Positions 54,701 to 64,000 of a DNA stretch of 64,000 nucleotides are shown piece by piece (the first letter of the stretch is position 1; the number at the start of each line of letters is the position of its first letter). Source of the DNA: Carallia brachiata (Eukaryota > Streptophyta > Magnoliopsida > Malpighiales > Rhizophoraceae); the NCBI GenBank assembly GCA_021464245.1, contig JADCRB010000071.1, positions 2,480,001-2,544,000 on the forward strand, written 5' to 3'. Both the position numbers and the translations under genes were made by a program. Under the pieces are notes generated by a model. The model did no database searches and had not been told where the DNA came from. It was given only the letters and a program-made list of their open reading frames with translations.

Positions 54701-55100
54701 CTGAACAGAGTACCTGATAAAGCATCAATCATTTCTTGTGATGCTATGTTTGGAATAGAATTTATTGCAATTGTAAGTTGATCCATAATTTTTGGCTGTT
54801 TCATGTCATGCTCTAGGTGATGGTTGAAGAAATGAATTCAATGTGGATGTTTTTGCTAATGGTGTAAGTTTTGTCCAAATGATGTTAACACATAATTGGT
54901 ATGCTGCAAGTCAAGCAACTTCAATTGCCTTGTCGGATGATTTAGCGCTGCTTTGGCTTTTGCTTGGATTTCATTTTCTTGAACCATATATTTTTCAGTT
55001 TCTACTTTATAATGTTCTTCCAACTGTGGTTTACTAGGTTTTCTATGAAGAATGTTAACCGTTATTTCTGAATAATTTGCATTATTTTTTATTTTTGCTT
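51723..55100 (+). pseudogene. NUP205: NUP205-derived chimeric locus C with tandem mini-exons
   Basis: A possible first exon (51723-51756, MSNKARPRRFG) splices in frame to any of several mini-exons (51907-51941 and relatives). These then join in phase an exon at 52737-52811 reading ILNWSDALYLHEFDCAQLLI, the start of the NUP205-like part. Further NUP205 blocks are VGLMG-stop-EPLEILLLAAGL (about 52913-52966), GVVIDHRLEAELV (about 53046) and a second copy VVVVDHGLEVELVLDTQKYL (about 53691). Then come KDSALEYVEVSNSFK (about 54500), ALNRVPDKASIISCD (about 54700) and FQFLLYNVLPTVVY (about 54996). The in-frame stop in the second block and the duplicated fourth exon show that a normal nucleoporin cannot be made. 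A short protein from the first three exons or a non-coding transcript is possible. The N-terminal exons do not look like NUP205. Confidence 0.6.
51880..52330 (+). repeat. Four tandem copies of an intron-plus-mini-exon unit
   Basis: The unit (about 110-130 bp) comprises a T-rich intron, TTAATTRCAG acceptor, a 35-bp exon (core GGAGACGAAGAGTTACAG) and a GTGAGTAATC donor. Exon copies start at 51907, 52037, 52161 and 52281. Copies 1 and 4 have intact acceptor and donor. Copy 2 lacks the last part of the exon with the donor. Copy 3 has CTGAGT instead of GTGAGT and a 3-bp insertion. Every copy keeps the phase that fits the exon ending at 51756, giving P-T/M-E-T-K-S-Y-R-I-V-T-like peptides. Confidence 0.75.
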
Positions 55101-55104
55101 TCAC

Positions 55105-55790
55105 ACTATTTATTCTCTGTGCTAGTTATTGTTGTTTGACTTTGTTATGCAGTTTTGATTCAAACCCAAATTACACCAGCCCCTGCTGGTGTATATCTTG
55201 GTTTCTGTTGTTACAGGGAAATGGGTGGTTGAGGATTGTAGCAGTAGGCGTAGATAAATGGAAGCCAAATAGGCCGATAAGCTTTGGAAGCCCAATAAAA
55301 AGAAAAGCTTGAACCATTAGGTGTTATTTTAGATGGTAAAGATCTGAATTTGTTTAATTAGAAGTATCAGTTTCGAGTTTTGAGAATACAGTTGTATTAA
55401 ATACCTGCTGGGAGATCTTTATCACCCTTCGAGGTCCTACCTGAGTCGGTTCAGATTAGTCAGTCCAATAATCTTTGACTGTGAGCCTCACTGAACAGCC
55501 CAGTAAGTGTTGGAAGCCCTAACTGCCTAACTGGTTTTCCACAAGAAAACCGGTTGTTGCATTTTATTTATTTGTGTAATTTATTTATAATTTTATATTA
55601 CATAATAAATAGGTTATACTTAAATAAAAAAGTTAAAAATAATATTTAAATAATATTAAATTATGAGTTAGTTTTATTCATTAAAAAAAATAAATACTTT
55701 ATTTATTTTATTGTATGTTGCGTCATGTGTATGACATGAAAAGCTATATGTCTAATTTAAAAATTAGGCACTGCAAATTAAAATAGGAAA
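55105..55790. other. Spacer between locus C and the EDGP duplication
   Basis: A moderately GC-rich piece (55200-55560) contains a short inverted motif (GGTTTTCCACAAGAAAACCGG at its right side). No ORF or family is recognisable there. The remainder is AT-rich. Confidence 0.4.
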
Positions 55791-56577
55791 AAATTAGGAG
55801 TGCACCGTACCGATTGATTAAAATAATATTTTTCTTTCTTTTGAATTGGGTTTTGGTATCGGCGCAATCGTAAGATTGATAGATTGATGACTCCTAACTG
55901 AATATTGTCTAGTTACTGTACAAATGTTTTTTTATTTAAAAAATATATTTTTATTTATTGGGCTCGGTATAGGTCTCGAGCTTACCTGTAGCAAAGCCCA
56001 GTTAAATAAATAAGCCAATTATCTAGTCGTGGTAGTCTGGACTCAACGAAAAGCTCAGAGGAGGGTTCACTTTGAGAGTAAGCATTTGCGGTGCTTACAG
56101 GATTGCAGAGGGTCCTGCCAAGCTCTTTTCAAACTGTTGGGTTTGTTCAACCGTATTAACCCTATTAGTTTGCTGAATAATGAATTGAAACTAACACGAT
56201 TGGAATAGATTACCCATTTAATAATATTGTTAAGATCACCCTAGGTTAAATACTGTTAAGCATGTGGTGTTGGTAATCTATTTTGTCTCACATGGGTAGT
56301 ACAAATGCCATCACATGCTCTGCAGAAATACAAAACCCGCATGGCCGCATGCATGATTCTTGGATTACCCAACTTTTCCCAAAGAAAATGCAAACTTCCT
56401 TTTATTCTGGTACAGAAATACAAACGCTCAAAAGCACCAAATTGATGAAGCCACGTGCATTTAGAAATTATAGCAGACATGATATTTCCCGAGCGTGTCT
56501 AGGGATTCATTCAGAAAATTCTTTAGGCTTTAGGGGCGTGTAAACATAACCCAAAAAAAAAAAAACAGAGAGAGGAA

Positions 56578-57288
56578 GAGCAATAACGGATGACGGTGGA
56601 AGTTGGAAAAAATTAAACAAATGGGCTGTCTCTCATTTGAAGCCAGCAATGCTGGCATTGACAAATGAAGAGGAAAGTTCGTTCTCTTCTTTAGCACATT
56701 GCCTATTTAGACAATGTGTCAAGCCTTTCAAAGAATCTCAAGAGCAAAGTAAAAATCCTATTCCTAAAATTTTAGTCTCTTTCCTTTCCTCTAAAGTGTC
56801 TTTTTTAAAATTATAAGTTCAGTATTTTTTTGTGTATTTTTTTGTGTATGCTTTGATTCTCAAAATTTTTTAAATAAAAACTCAAGATATTAAATATATA
56901 TTCTTTATATTTGTAATTTTAATATATTTTAATATTTGAACATATACCCAAAATACTAAAATTATAGATTTAGAAAAATAAGTTTAATATCTTAAATTTT
57001 AATCCAAAAATCCACTTCAATAACGGCTGAAAAATATACATCTAAAATGCTAAACTTATAATTAAAAAAAAAAAAGAGTTTAAAAGAAAGAAAAGAGACT
57101 AAAATTTTAGAAACAAGATTTTTGCTCCGCTCCTGAGATGCTTTGAAAAACTTGACACATTGTCTATTTATCTGCCAAGGAAGAGGGTAAACTTTCCTCT
57201 TTTTTTTCAACGCCGGCATTGCTGGCTTCACATGGGGGAGGCCCATTTGTTTAATTTTGTCCAACTACCACCGCCATCATTATTGCTC
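56578..57288. mobile_element. Long-TIR foldback element at the truncation point
   Basis: The left end GAGCAATAACGGATGACGG and the inverse of the right end GAGCAATAATGATGGCGG begin two arms of about 200 bp that match with scattered changes. Shared landmarks are AATTAAACAAATGGGC, AAGCCAGCAATG and GACAATGTGTCAAG. The centre is AT-rich. There is no transposase. It sits exactly where the C-terminal half of the gene has been lost. No target duplication is visible, which fits insertion followed by a deletion. Confidence 0.7.
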
Positions 57289-58119
57289 CAATGAGATAGT
57301 CAGAGGAGTGTTGATAGACTTGACTCCAATGAGATAGCCAGAGGAGTGTGCACCACCGTAGTAAATAGATGCGGTGATCACAAGGTTGAAGATCAGTGGA
57401 GTGTAAATAAGGGACTTTGAGACATCGATGTTTGGAAGTAAAACATAAGGCCCGCTGCCAATGAACACAACACCTTTCGCATTTGTGGAAGAGCTCAAGC
57501 AAAAGGCAAACTTCTTGTCAAAACCAAAAACAGAAGAGAATTGAGGAGGAAGAGATATATTGGTCCAGCCAAGTCCGGCCATGCCCTTAACACCATTGGC
57601 AAGACCTTCCGCAATGAGTTTTGTTCCACAAGAGAAGAGAAAATTACGAACCTTAACAAACGGACTAGGATTCGACCCATCTGTAGATTGTATGGAGACA
57701 ACATCCTGACCCAACTCCCCGCTGGCGACAACTCTTGTTATAGTGTTTTCTGGTAAAGGAACGCATGAATTGTTGTGGCATCAGCAATAAAGATACATCC
57801 AGCTGTGACACAGTTCACTGCATAAGCGAGCTCGCATTACACAGAGCCGCAATGGGGAAACTTATATGAGGAAGAGACGTAGCCTTCCGGATCCTCACAG
57901 GCAACCCACAGAAACTGGCCACCAACATCAAGGGTCAACTTCAAAGGCACTAAAGGAGCTCTTTCGCTGATTTGGGTGAGGTATTGGAGAGTTGATGGAT
58001 CTTTTGATGCTGGATGGACAAGTGCTTTTGGCCTGAAGAATCTTTTTGCGGTGCAAGGGGTATGTGAATAGGAGAAGGAAGCAACAGAAAATGACAAGTG
58101 TGATGGGTGAGGAAGCCAT
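57250..58119 (-). pseudogene. EDGP/basic 7S globulin-like pseudogene (C-terminus lost)
   Basis: Tandem duplicate of the intact gene at 61997-63310, corresponding to residues 1 to about 266. The start MASSPITLVIFCCFLLLFTY is preserved. A one-base insertion near residue 22 then shifts the frame. The correct frame resumes (FRPKALVHPASKDP and GGQFLWVACEDPEGYVSSS). A stop and a degraded, shortened segment follow (about 57730-57840), replacing the Cys-rich part. The frame opens again as GQDVVSIQSTDGSNP and onward to SSGYLIGVKSI. The remaining ~170 codons are missing, replaced by the foldback element. A 38-bp imperfect tandem duplication (CTCCAATGAGATAG at 57286 and 57324) marks the break. The promoter TATA (TTTATAGG on the plus strand, 58163-58170) is conserved, so it may still be transcribed. 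Confidence 0.85.
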
Positions 58120-58829
58120 GGGTTGTGGAAAATGCACAGAGAAGCACCGGATTCAGTGTCCGTTTATAGGAGCATTTTGGGTTGCAGCCTATCCGCCGGA
58201 AAATTTTTTGGGTTTGGCAACATTTTCTTCTGCCTACTAACTTTTTTCGTTTTCTAGATTTGGTCCTACCAATGTTACCCTATGAACATAATAAAGTGGA
58301 TCTATATATATAAAAAATTATAATGACTAATGAAATCAAAAACAAAAAAAAAATTATAATGACTAAAAAATTACAGATAATAAAATATTTAAAAATATAT
58401 ATAATTAATTTAATAATATTTAATAATTTATTAATTTATTTAAAAATTAAATATATTTTTACGATTAACTGTATAGATCATTGTGATACACACTATCTTC
58501 TCAAAGTTGTCTGCTCAAAAAAGTTTTATAAAAATTAAAAACTTAATTTTTTAAGTCTCAAAAGACTTTTATCTTTTATCGTTCATATAATTTTACTCAA
58601 ATCAATTTAATTTAATCATATTTTAAAGTGAGTATTGGATAGTTTTAGATAAAAAAAAGTAAAAAATTAATTAACATCCATCTCGCATAGATTTGCGCGA
58701 GAACGAGTTGTCACGGACTAGAGGATCATAAATCTACGCGTTTGGGGCAGCATTAATAGGTCCCACGGAGGCACAATAAATTCAAAGTAAGCACTGAAGT
58801 CAAAAAAGTTCGAAGGAAGCACGAATCAA

Positions 58830-60110
58830 GATGAAAATAAATATTTTTTGATCACATGAAAATATTGCATTACATTTAATCAATTGAAACCCATACATTC
58901 ATCAGATACAAAGACATCGAACAAGCTTGCATATAGTAGGAAAAAAAATGGTATCAATAGATTATAACAGACATGATCACAAAGACAATAAATCAAACGA
59001 ATTTAAAATTTATTTAGACTAGATCCTCAAAGAGGGTAGAAATTAGACTGATAACAACAACCAAATGAAACTGTACAAGATAATAAAATTACATCTCAGC
59101 AGACTTAGGCTAGAAATCAATCTGAGTGCACTCAGCAACGATTTTCAGACATATTAACAAACCAACAAACACAAACAGAAAACACCAACAGTACAACAGC
59201 CAAGCATAACAGTACAATAGTATAAACATAAATACACTAATATACAATCATTACAACTGGACCCCAATCCAAAAGTAGTCAAGCAGACTTGGTGGTGGCA
59301 GGTACGGCAGAAGGCATCGCCGGCGATGACGACGACAACATCAGTGACAGCAACGACGTCGACGCTATCCATTGGTCCAGCACCTGCGACAGAAGCGCAG
59401 TCAACAACGCCGGCAGTAGCAAATCCACCGGCAGTGACTGTAAAAGCATGAGCTCTGGCGAGGGTGGGGTTGCTAATAGAAGGAGTAGCGACTTAGGCGT
59501 CGATGACTGCTTCAGAGGAGGCATTGGTGGAGTTGACAGCAGCGGCAAAGATGGCGGACAAGGCGGCAGCAGTGGAGGACAAGGCGGTGGCAGCAGCGGT
59601 GATAGTGGCAGAGACTTCAAAATGATGGCTTGACTGCTGAGGAGCTCGGATGCGACGAAGGAAAGGCCATTGGGAGTTTTATTAGAGCTAGATCTAAACA
59701 AGAAACTAAAGTCCACCATAGTTGAAGGTAGGAGGAAGAGAGAAAGTGGAGTTGAGTAGGAGAAAGAACACAAAACGAAGAGGAGCAAGAATGGGATTTG
59801 AGAGAGGTGAGAAATGGGTGCTGGCCGGCGGTAGTAGCTAGCCACCGCCGACCTAAGGGTTACTGGCGCTTGTAGGAGGATGGGCAGAGGATTTTTAGAG
59901 AGAGCTATAGGCAGAGGTTTTTCAATGTAAACCTTCTGCCGATGGGCGAGTGACAGTGTGCCGTTATTCCATTTGTTTTTTGTTTGGTTTTTTTTTTTTT
60001 TTTCAATGTAAACCTTCTCAATATATTAAGCCAATTTGTAATAGCATTACTGATTTATACTAGTACTGTTCTCTCTGTTTTCTAAATTGTTTCTCTTATT
60101 GTGGTACTCA
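58830..60110. other. Spacer between duplication units, with a Pro/Leu/Ser-rich open frame
   Basis: The minus strand has an open frame at 59279-59845 (188 codons) starting MASYYRRPAPISHLSQIPFL. A hydrophobic segment at about 14-40 could be a signal peptide, and a low-complexity Leu/Pro/Ser-rich remainder follows. The three-base periodic GCC/GCT-rich DNA (59290-59600) also leaves a long frame on the plus strand, so the open frame may be a compositional effect. A cell-wall or arabinogalactan-type protein is conceivable but unsupported. Poly(T) at 59990-60003. Confidence 0.3.
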
Positions 60111-61996
60111 AAGTTAGGAGTGTTTTGATTAAAATAATTTTTTCTTTCTTTTCAATTGTGTTTTGATCCCGGCATAATCATAGGAAAGATTTAAGTACAG
60201 GTACCAAGTTTTCTGATCTTATATTTTATTATTATTATTATTTATAAAATTAAAATTTAGATTGATATGAGTATTATTTTAAAATATAATTTTTTTCTTC
60301 AAAATGTTTTAAAATAGTACAAATAAAATTGTTATAATAATAAATGTGTATACTATTAACAACTTTTACTAGGTGAATATTGTTTAGTTAATATTTTTTC
60401 TTTTTAATTTTTTTAAGTACAATAATATTTATTCGGCTCGGTACCTGTAGCTAAGTCCAATTAAACAAATGAGCTAATTATGTAGTCTTGATAGTTTCGA
60501 CTCCAACGAAAAGCTCAGAGGAGGGTTCACTTTGAGTAAGCATTTGCTATGCTTACTGGATCGAAGAGGGTTCTGCTCAAGCTCTCTTCAAACAGTTGGG
60601 TTCCTTGAACCGTATTAACCATATTAGTTTGCTGAATAATATTTTGAAAGTAACACGATTGGAATAGATTACCCATTCAATAATATTGTCGAGTCGAAGG
60701 CAAATGTTAGCTGTACTGAATTTGCATACTGAAGTGGAAACTCAGATGACGTGGATTGATTAATAAAGAATATCAACGTGGAAAGGAGTTATTAGGGACA
60801 AAAGGTGGAAAGATAATTTATATTTTATATATAAAATTGTATATATATATATATATATGGTATAATAATATTATTTTATTTTTTAAAAAAATTATTAAAA
60901 ATTTTTTTATAATAAATTTTATATAATAATTATACTTTACATTTTAAAATAATATTTATTTATATATAATTTTAAATGTTATAAAATAAAAAAATAAAAA
61001 ATTTTATCATTTATCTTGATACCCAGTTTGATACACTTATCTAGGTGAGTTGAATGTAAAAGGATATCCTTTCAATAGTTCGGGATCCCGTCTTATCATG
61101 GCAATGGATTAATCCAATGGGCAAGGATAGAGCACCGGATGGTGTCGTCTGCATAATCTGTCTCGACGTTGCTTAAAAACACGAGTATTATTATATTTTT
61201 TAAATAAAAAATTATTTAAAATATTACTTTAATGTAATTGATTATATTTAATTTATAATTATTTTGATTTTAAGTGTAATTAAAAAAATTACTATTATTT
61301 TTTTACACATGAAATTTACCTGATTGCACATCAAATTTGATCAGTTGCGTTTGATCAGTATTTTTGGTAATTTTTCTTCTAAAAATGTAACTTTTTTGAA
61401 ATAATACAACCACTCACTTTTTTTTTTAATTTCATTAAAAAATTTTGAAAAAAAATTATAAATTATAAATTTAAAATTTGATGAATGTTATTTTAAATTT
61501 GAAAATATAAATTCTATATAATATATATTAAAAGAAAGAAAATTCCTTTTTAAAAAATAAATCAACCTAATTTTACTAAAAATAAAACTCATTTTATTTT
61601 GTAATAAGCATCAAGACAAGGTGTCTAGGTACTGATTCCAGTGCACAATCTTTATTCTAATCGAATTTGTAATAGCTCGACTTTGCATGCTTCTGCCTTT
61701 TCTTACTCTCTTTGTGGAATTGTTTTTCCTCTTATGGTGTTGGTAATCTATTTTGTGTCACATGGGTATTTGAATCCCATCACATGCTCTGCAGAAATAC
61801 AAAAACCCGTATGGCCACATGCATGATTCTTGGATTACCCAACTTTTCCGAAAGAAAATGCAAACTTCGTTTTATTCTGGTACAGAAATACAAACCCTTG
61901 AAAGCACCAAATTGATGAAGCCGCGTGCATTTAGACATTAAAGTAGACATGATATTATTTCACGAGCGTGTCTGGGAATTCATTTCAGAATATTCT

Positions 61997-63310
61997 TCAG
62001 GCTTTGGAGGTGAAATTGAAGTTGGCACACGTTGTTTTTCTAAACAACAAGGAAGAGCTGAACCCAAGCCTTGAAGCCACAAGATCAAACTGTAGAAGAT
62101 TGTCCTCCAATTGGTGCCCCCCAATGACAATTGATGTCGTGGGACGGACTCCACCATCCACAAGGCCAAGACACAACACATCTCTTTTAACTCGCACCAT
62201 GGAGTTGGCACCAAAAATCCTCCAGTAAATGCTACTGCTTTGCAGCACAAGATCAATGGGAGGCACGGCTGGCCCGACGCGTGTGCTGCCTATGCTGGTA
62301 GAGTTAAAACATGCCCCAAATGGTGCAACAGGTGCCACTTTTGGGATGTTAGCCAGCTCTTTGATGAAAGCCCTGGAGACAGCATTGTAGATTGTTGTCT
62401 GCATCACTGTGTAAGGATTTACAGTGCTAATCTTGGTTCCGCCATAACCTTCTTTGTCAATGGACAGCAACTGTGTATTCAATGAAACAGATTTTTCATT
62501 GATCTTTATAGACTTGACTCCAATGAAGTAGTCAGAGGAGTGGTCCCCACTGTAGTAAGCAGATGCCGTGCTCACAGGGTTAAGGACAAGTGGAGTGTAA
62601 ATAAGGGACTTAGAGACATCGACGTTTGGAAGCAAAACATAAGGCCCTTTGCCAAAGAACACAACACCTTTCGCATTTGTGGAAGAGCTCAAGCAAATGG
62701 CAAACTTCCTGTCAAATCCAAAAGCAGAAGAGAATTGAGAAGGCAGAGATATATTGGTCCTGCCAAGTCCGGCCATGCCCTTAACACCATTGGCAAGACC
62801 TTCCAGGAGGAATGTTGCTCCACAAGAGAAGAGCCAATTACGAACTAAAACAACCGGACCAGGATTCGACCCATCAGTCGATTGTATTGATACAACATCC
62901 TGACCGAACTCCCCACTGCCGGCAGTTCTTGTTACAGTGTTGTCTGGAAATAGCAAGCATGAATTATTGTGGCATCCTGGTCTGGGTGCAGAATAACATC
63001 CAATGACACAGTTCGCTGCGTTAGCGAGCTTGCATTGCGCGGAGTCGCAACGGGGAAACTTATATGAGGAGGAGACATAGCCTTGGTCACAGTCAACCCA
63101 CAGAAACTGGCCACCAAGATCAAGGGTCAACTTCAAAGTCACTGAAGGAGTTCTTTGGCTGAGTTGGGTGAGGTATTGGAGACTAGATGGGTCTTTTGAC
63201 ACTGGAAGGACAAGTGCTTTTGGCCTGAAGGATGTTTTTGCGGTGGAAGGGTATGTGAATAGGAGAAGAGAGCAACAGAAAATGAGAAGTGTGATGGGTG
63301 AGGAAGTCAT
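61997..63310 (-). CDS. EDGP / basic 7S globulin-like protein (TAXI-type glycosidase inhibitor family)
   Basis: Intact intronless gene, 437 residues, matching the family's 420-440. Members (EDGP, GIP, XEGIP, TAXI, basic 7S globulin) are secreted apoplastic proteins with a pepsin-like fold that bind and inhibit microbial endoglucanases or xylanases; some bind small peptides. Start MTSSPITLLIF at 63310 is chosen over an in-frame ATG at 63418: it gives a proper signal peptide (about 1-24), and the TATA box lies between the two. The first aspartic-protease motif DTGS is DLGG (64-67), and no second D-T/S-G motif is present, so proteolytic activity is not expected. The mature part has the 12 conserved cysteines (74, 88, 93, 101, 105, 113, 118, 163, 206, 334, 380, 428) for six disulfides. 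Four sequons are at N115, N186, N336 and N432. TAXI_N covers about 45-225, TAXI_C about 250-425. Target enzyme not predictable. Confidence 0.93.
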   Translation of the reverse strand: MTSSPITLLIFCCSLLLFTYPSTAKTSFRPKALVLPVSKDPSSLQYLTQLSQRTPSVTLKLTLDLGGQFLWVDCDQGYVSSSYKFPRCDSAQCKLANAANCVIGCYSAPRPGCHNNSCLLFPDNTVTRTAGSGEFGQDVVSIQSTDGSNPGPVVLVRNWLFSCGATFLLEGLANGVKGMAGLGRTNISLPSQFSSAFGFDRKFAICLSSSTNAKGVVFFGKGPYVLLPNVDVSKSLIYTPLVLNPVSTASAYYSGDHSSDYFIGVKSIKINEKSVSLNTQLLSIDKEGYGGTKISTVNPYTVMQTTIYNAVSRAFIKELANIPKVAPVAPFGACFNSTSIGSTRVGPAVPPIDLVLQSSSIYWRIFGANSMVRVKRDVLCLGLVDGGVRPTTSIVIGGHQLEDNLLQFDLVASRLGFSSSLLFRKTTCANFNFTSKA

Positions 63311-63370
63311 GGTTTGTCTTGAAAGATGAGGGAGGCAAATGCACAAAGAGGCACTGGATTTCAGTGTCTG

Positions 63371-63378
63371 TTTATAGG
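63371..63378 (-). promoter_or_regulatory. TATA box of the EDGP-like gene
   Basis: CCTATAAA on the minus strand lies about 60 bp upstream of the chosen ATG. It is conserved in the pseudogene copy at 58163-58170, supporting the start at 63310. Confidence 0.65.
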
Positions 63379-63599
63379 CATATTTTGGGTTAGGTGCCAT
63401 CAATAAAATCCGTCTCAAGTGGCCACATATATGTCAAAACAGTGAATATAATTATTAACATCCATCTCAAATGAGTTGTCACACACTAGAGGACCTTAAA
63501 TTTATGAGTTTGGGGCAGCTTTAAGAGGTCCCACAGCGGCATAATCAATTCAGAGTAAGCACCAATCACGATAGAAAATCAGAGTAAAGCAACATTCCC

Positions 63600-64000
63600 T
63601 AATGCGGCATTCTCCTGTTACTGCCGGTTCATCTTCATCTCATAGTTAGTTTGTTTTTTATTTTCAGTTATTTTACACTTTTTTTTTTTCTGTAATGCCC
63701 TCTTTCTTTGAATTTTCATTTGGTATTCCATTGCAAGCTGAAAATGGTGATGTTGCAGTTTCTTGATCTTGACTACTGTTGAATGAGGAACCATTTTCTC
63801 ACGGTGCCTTGCAGGTAGCGCTTTTGTGAACTGATTTTCGTACCTATGTCTCGTGGCTTGTCAGTGATGCACGCTTATGCGTTTCTCTCTTTGCATAATA
63901 TACGATTCTACAAGATGTTGCCTATTGTGGATGTCTTGCTTTTGTTTAATTATGCTATGCAAAAAATCTGGTCTATTGAGGTTGTTTTGCTCTTGTCAAA
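63600..64000. other. Right edge, no gene seen
   Basis: A T-rich stretch with leader-like or intron-like composition (CTGTAATGCCCTCTTTCTTT, several TTGCAG). It could be the 5' part of a gene extending beyond the window, but no coding exon can be identified here. Confidence 0.3.

Larger units (their letters stand above)
55790..58830. repeat. Proximal unit of a tandem segmental duplication
   Basis: This unit matches 60110-63600 in order and orientation. The shared parts are a 270-bp non-coding block (55960-56225 with 60430-60695), the gene 3' region (56265-56537 with 61737-62010), the coding region and the upstream flank (58670-58800 with 63448-63580, sharing TTTGGGGCAGC and AGGTCCCAC). Between matching parts each unit has its own insertions: 56538-57288 and about 58250-58670 here, about 60700-61730 in the other. 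Confidence 0.8.
60110..63600. repeat. Distal unit of the tandem segmental duplication
   Basis: Counterpart of 55790-58830, carrying the intact gene. It contains an extra ~1-kb AT-rich piece (about 60700-61730, with an (AT)n run at 60840-60858) that is absent from the proximal unit. There the flanks at 56222 and 56265 almost touch. The extra piece is either an insertion here or a deletion there. Confidence 0.8.

Noticed and set aside
59289..59633. Gly/Asp/Ser-rich frame on the plus strand
   Set aside because: Antisense shadow of the GC-rich triplet-periodic segment; no start context or homology.
63311..63418. 36-residue N-terminal extension of the EDGP-like protein
   Set aside because: It would place the TATA box inside the coding region and bury the signal peptide. 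The paralogous pseudogene also begins at the internal Met.

Overview
The window is nuclear DNA from a flowering plant, most likely a eudicot. It is AT-rich and has GT-AG introns with T-rich tracts, many small inverted-repeat elements, and plant-only families: a PLS-class PPR protein, an SBT2 subtilase, a PADRE/DUF4228 protein, a GT14/DUF266 glycosyltransferase and EDGP/basic 7S globulin-type proteins. The species cannot be named from the sequence.

Layout. Roughly 1-4.3 kb and 6.65-10.95 kb are two related, decayed copies of the 5' third of the nucleoporin gene NUP205. Between them (4.7-6.3 kb) lies a group of clean but unidentified exon-like pieces. 11-18.3 kb is AT-rich intergenic DNA with small foldback elements. 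18.4-24.5 kb (+) is an intact 10-coding-exon GT14 (core-2/I-branching-like) glycosyltransferase whose whole 394-residue product can be read. 24.5-29 kb is intergenic with a Tourist-like MITE and a long-TIR element. 29.06-29.62 kb (+) is an intact single-exon PADRE gene with an N-myristoylation signal. 30.3-33.05 kb is a transposon cluster: two LINE 3' ends, one inserted in the tail of the other, a 125-bp tandem repeat, and a hAT-like element with an 8-bp target duplication. 33-36.4 kb shows no gene. 36.4-42.1 kb (-) is a ten-coding-exon SBT2.5-type subtilase with all four catalytic residues but three single-base frame breaks. 43.3-48.4 kb is intergenic apart from one possible small secreted protein. 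48.5-50.4 kb (+) is a PPR gene broken by five frame shifts. Immediately after it is a 370-bp relic of an EDGP-like gene. 51.3-55.1 kb is a third NUP205-derived locus, carrying a tandem array of four mini-exons. 55.8-63.6 kb is a tandem duplication: the distal unit holds an intact EDGP/basic 7S globulin-like gene (437 residues, minus strand), and the proximal unit is a pseudogene that lost its C-terminal half at a foldback element.

Only three genes look intact: GT14, PADRE and EDGP-like. Nothing suggests an operon-like or co-functional cluster. The dominant themes are local duplication followed by decay (NUP205 three times, EDGP three times) and dense small transposons. Most lesions in the subtilase and PPR genes look like lost bases, several in short A or T runs. 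Consensus errors in a long-read assembly are therefore a serious alternative to true pseudogenization.
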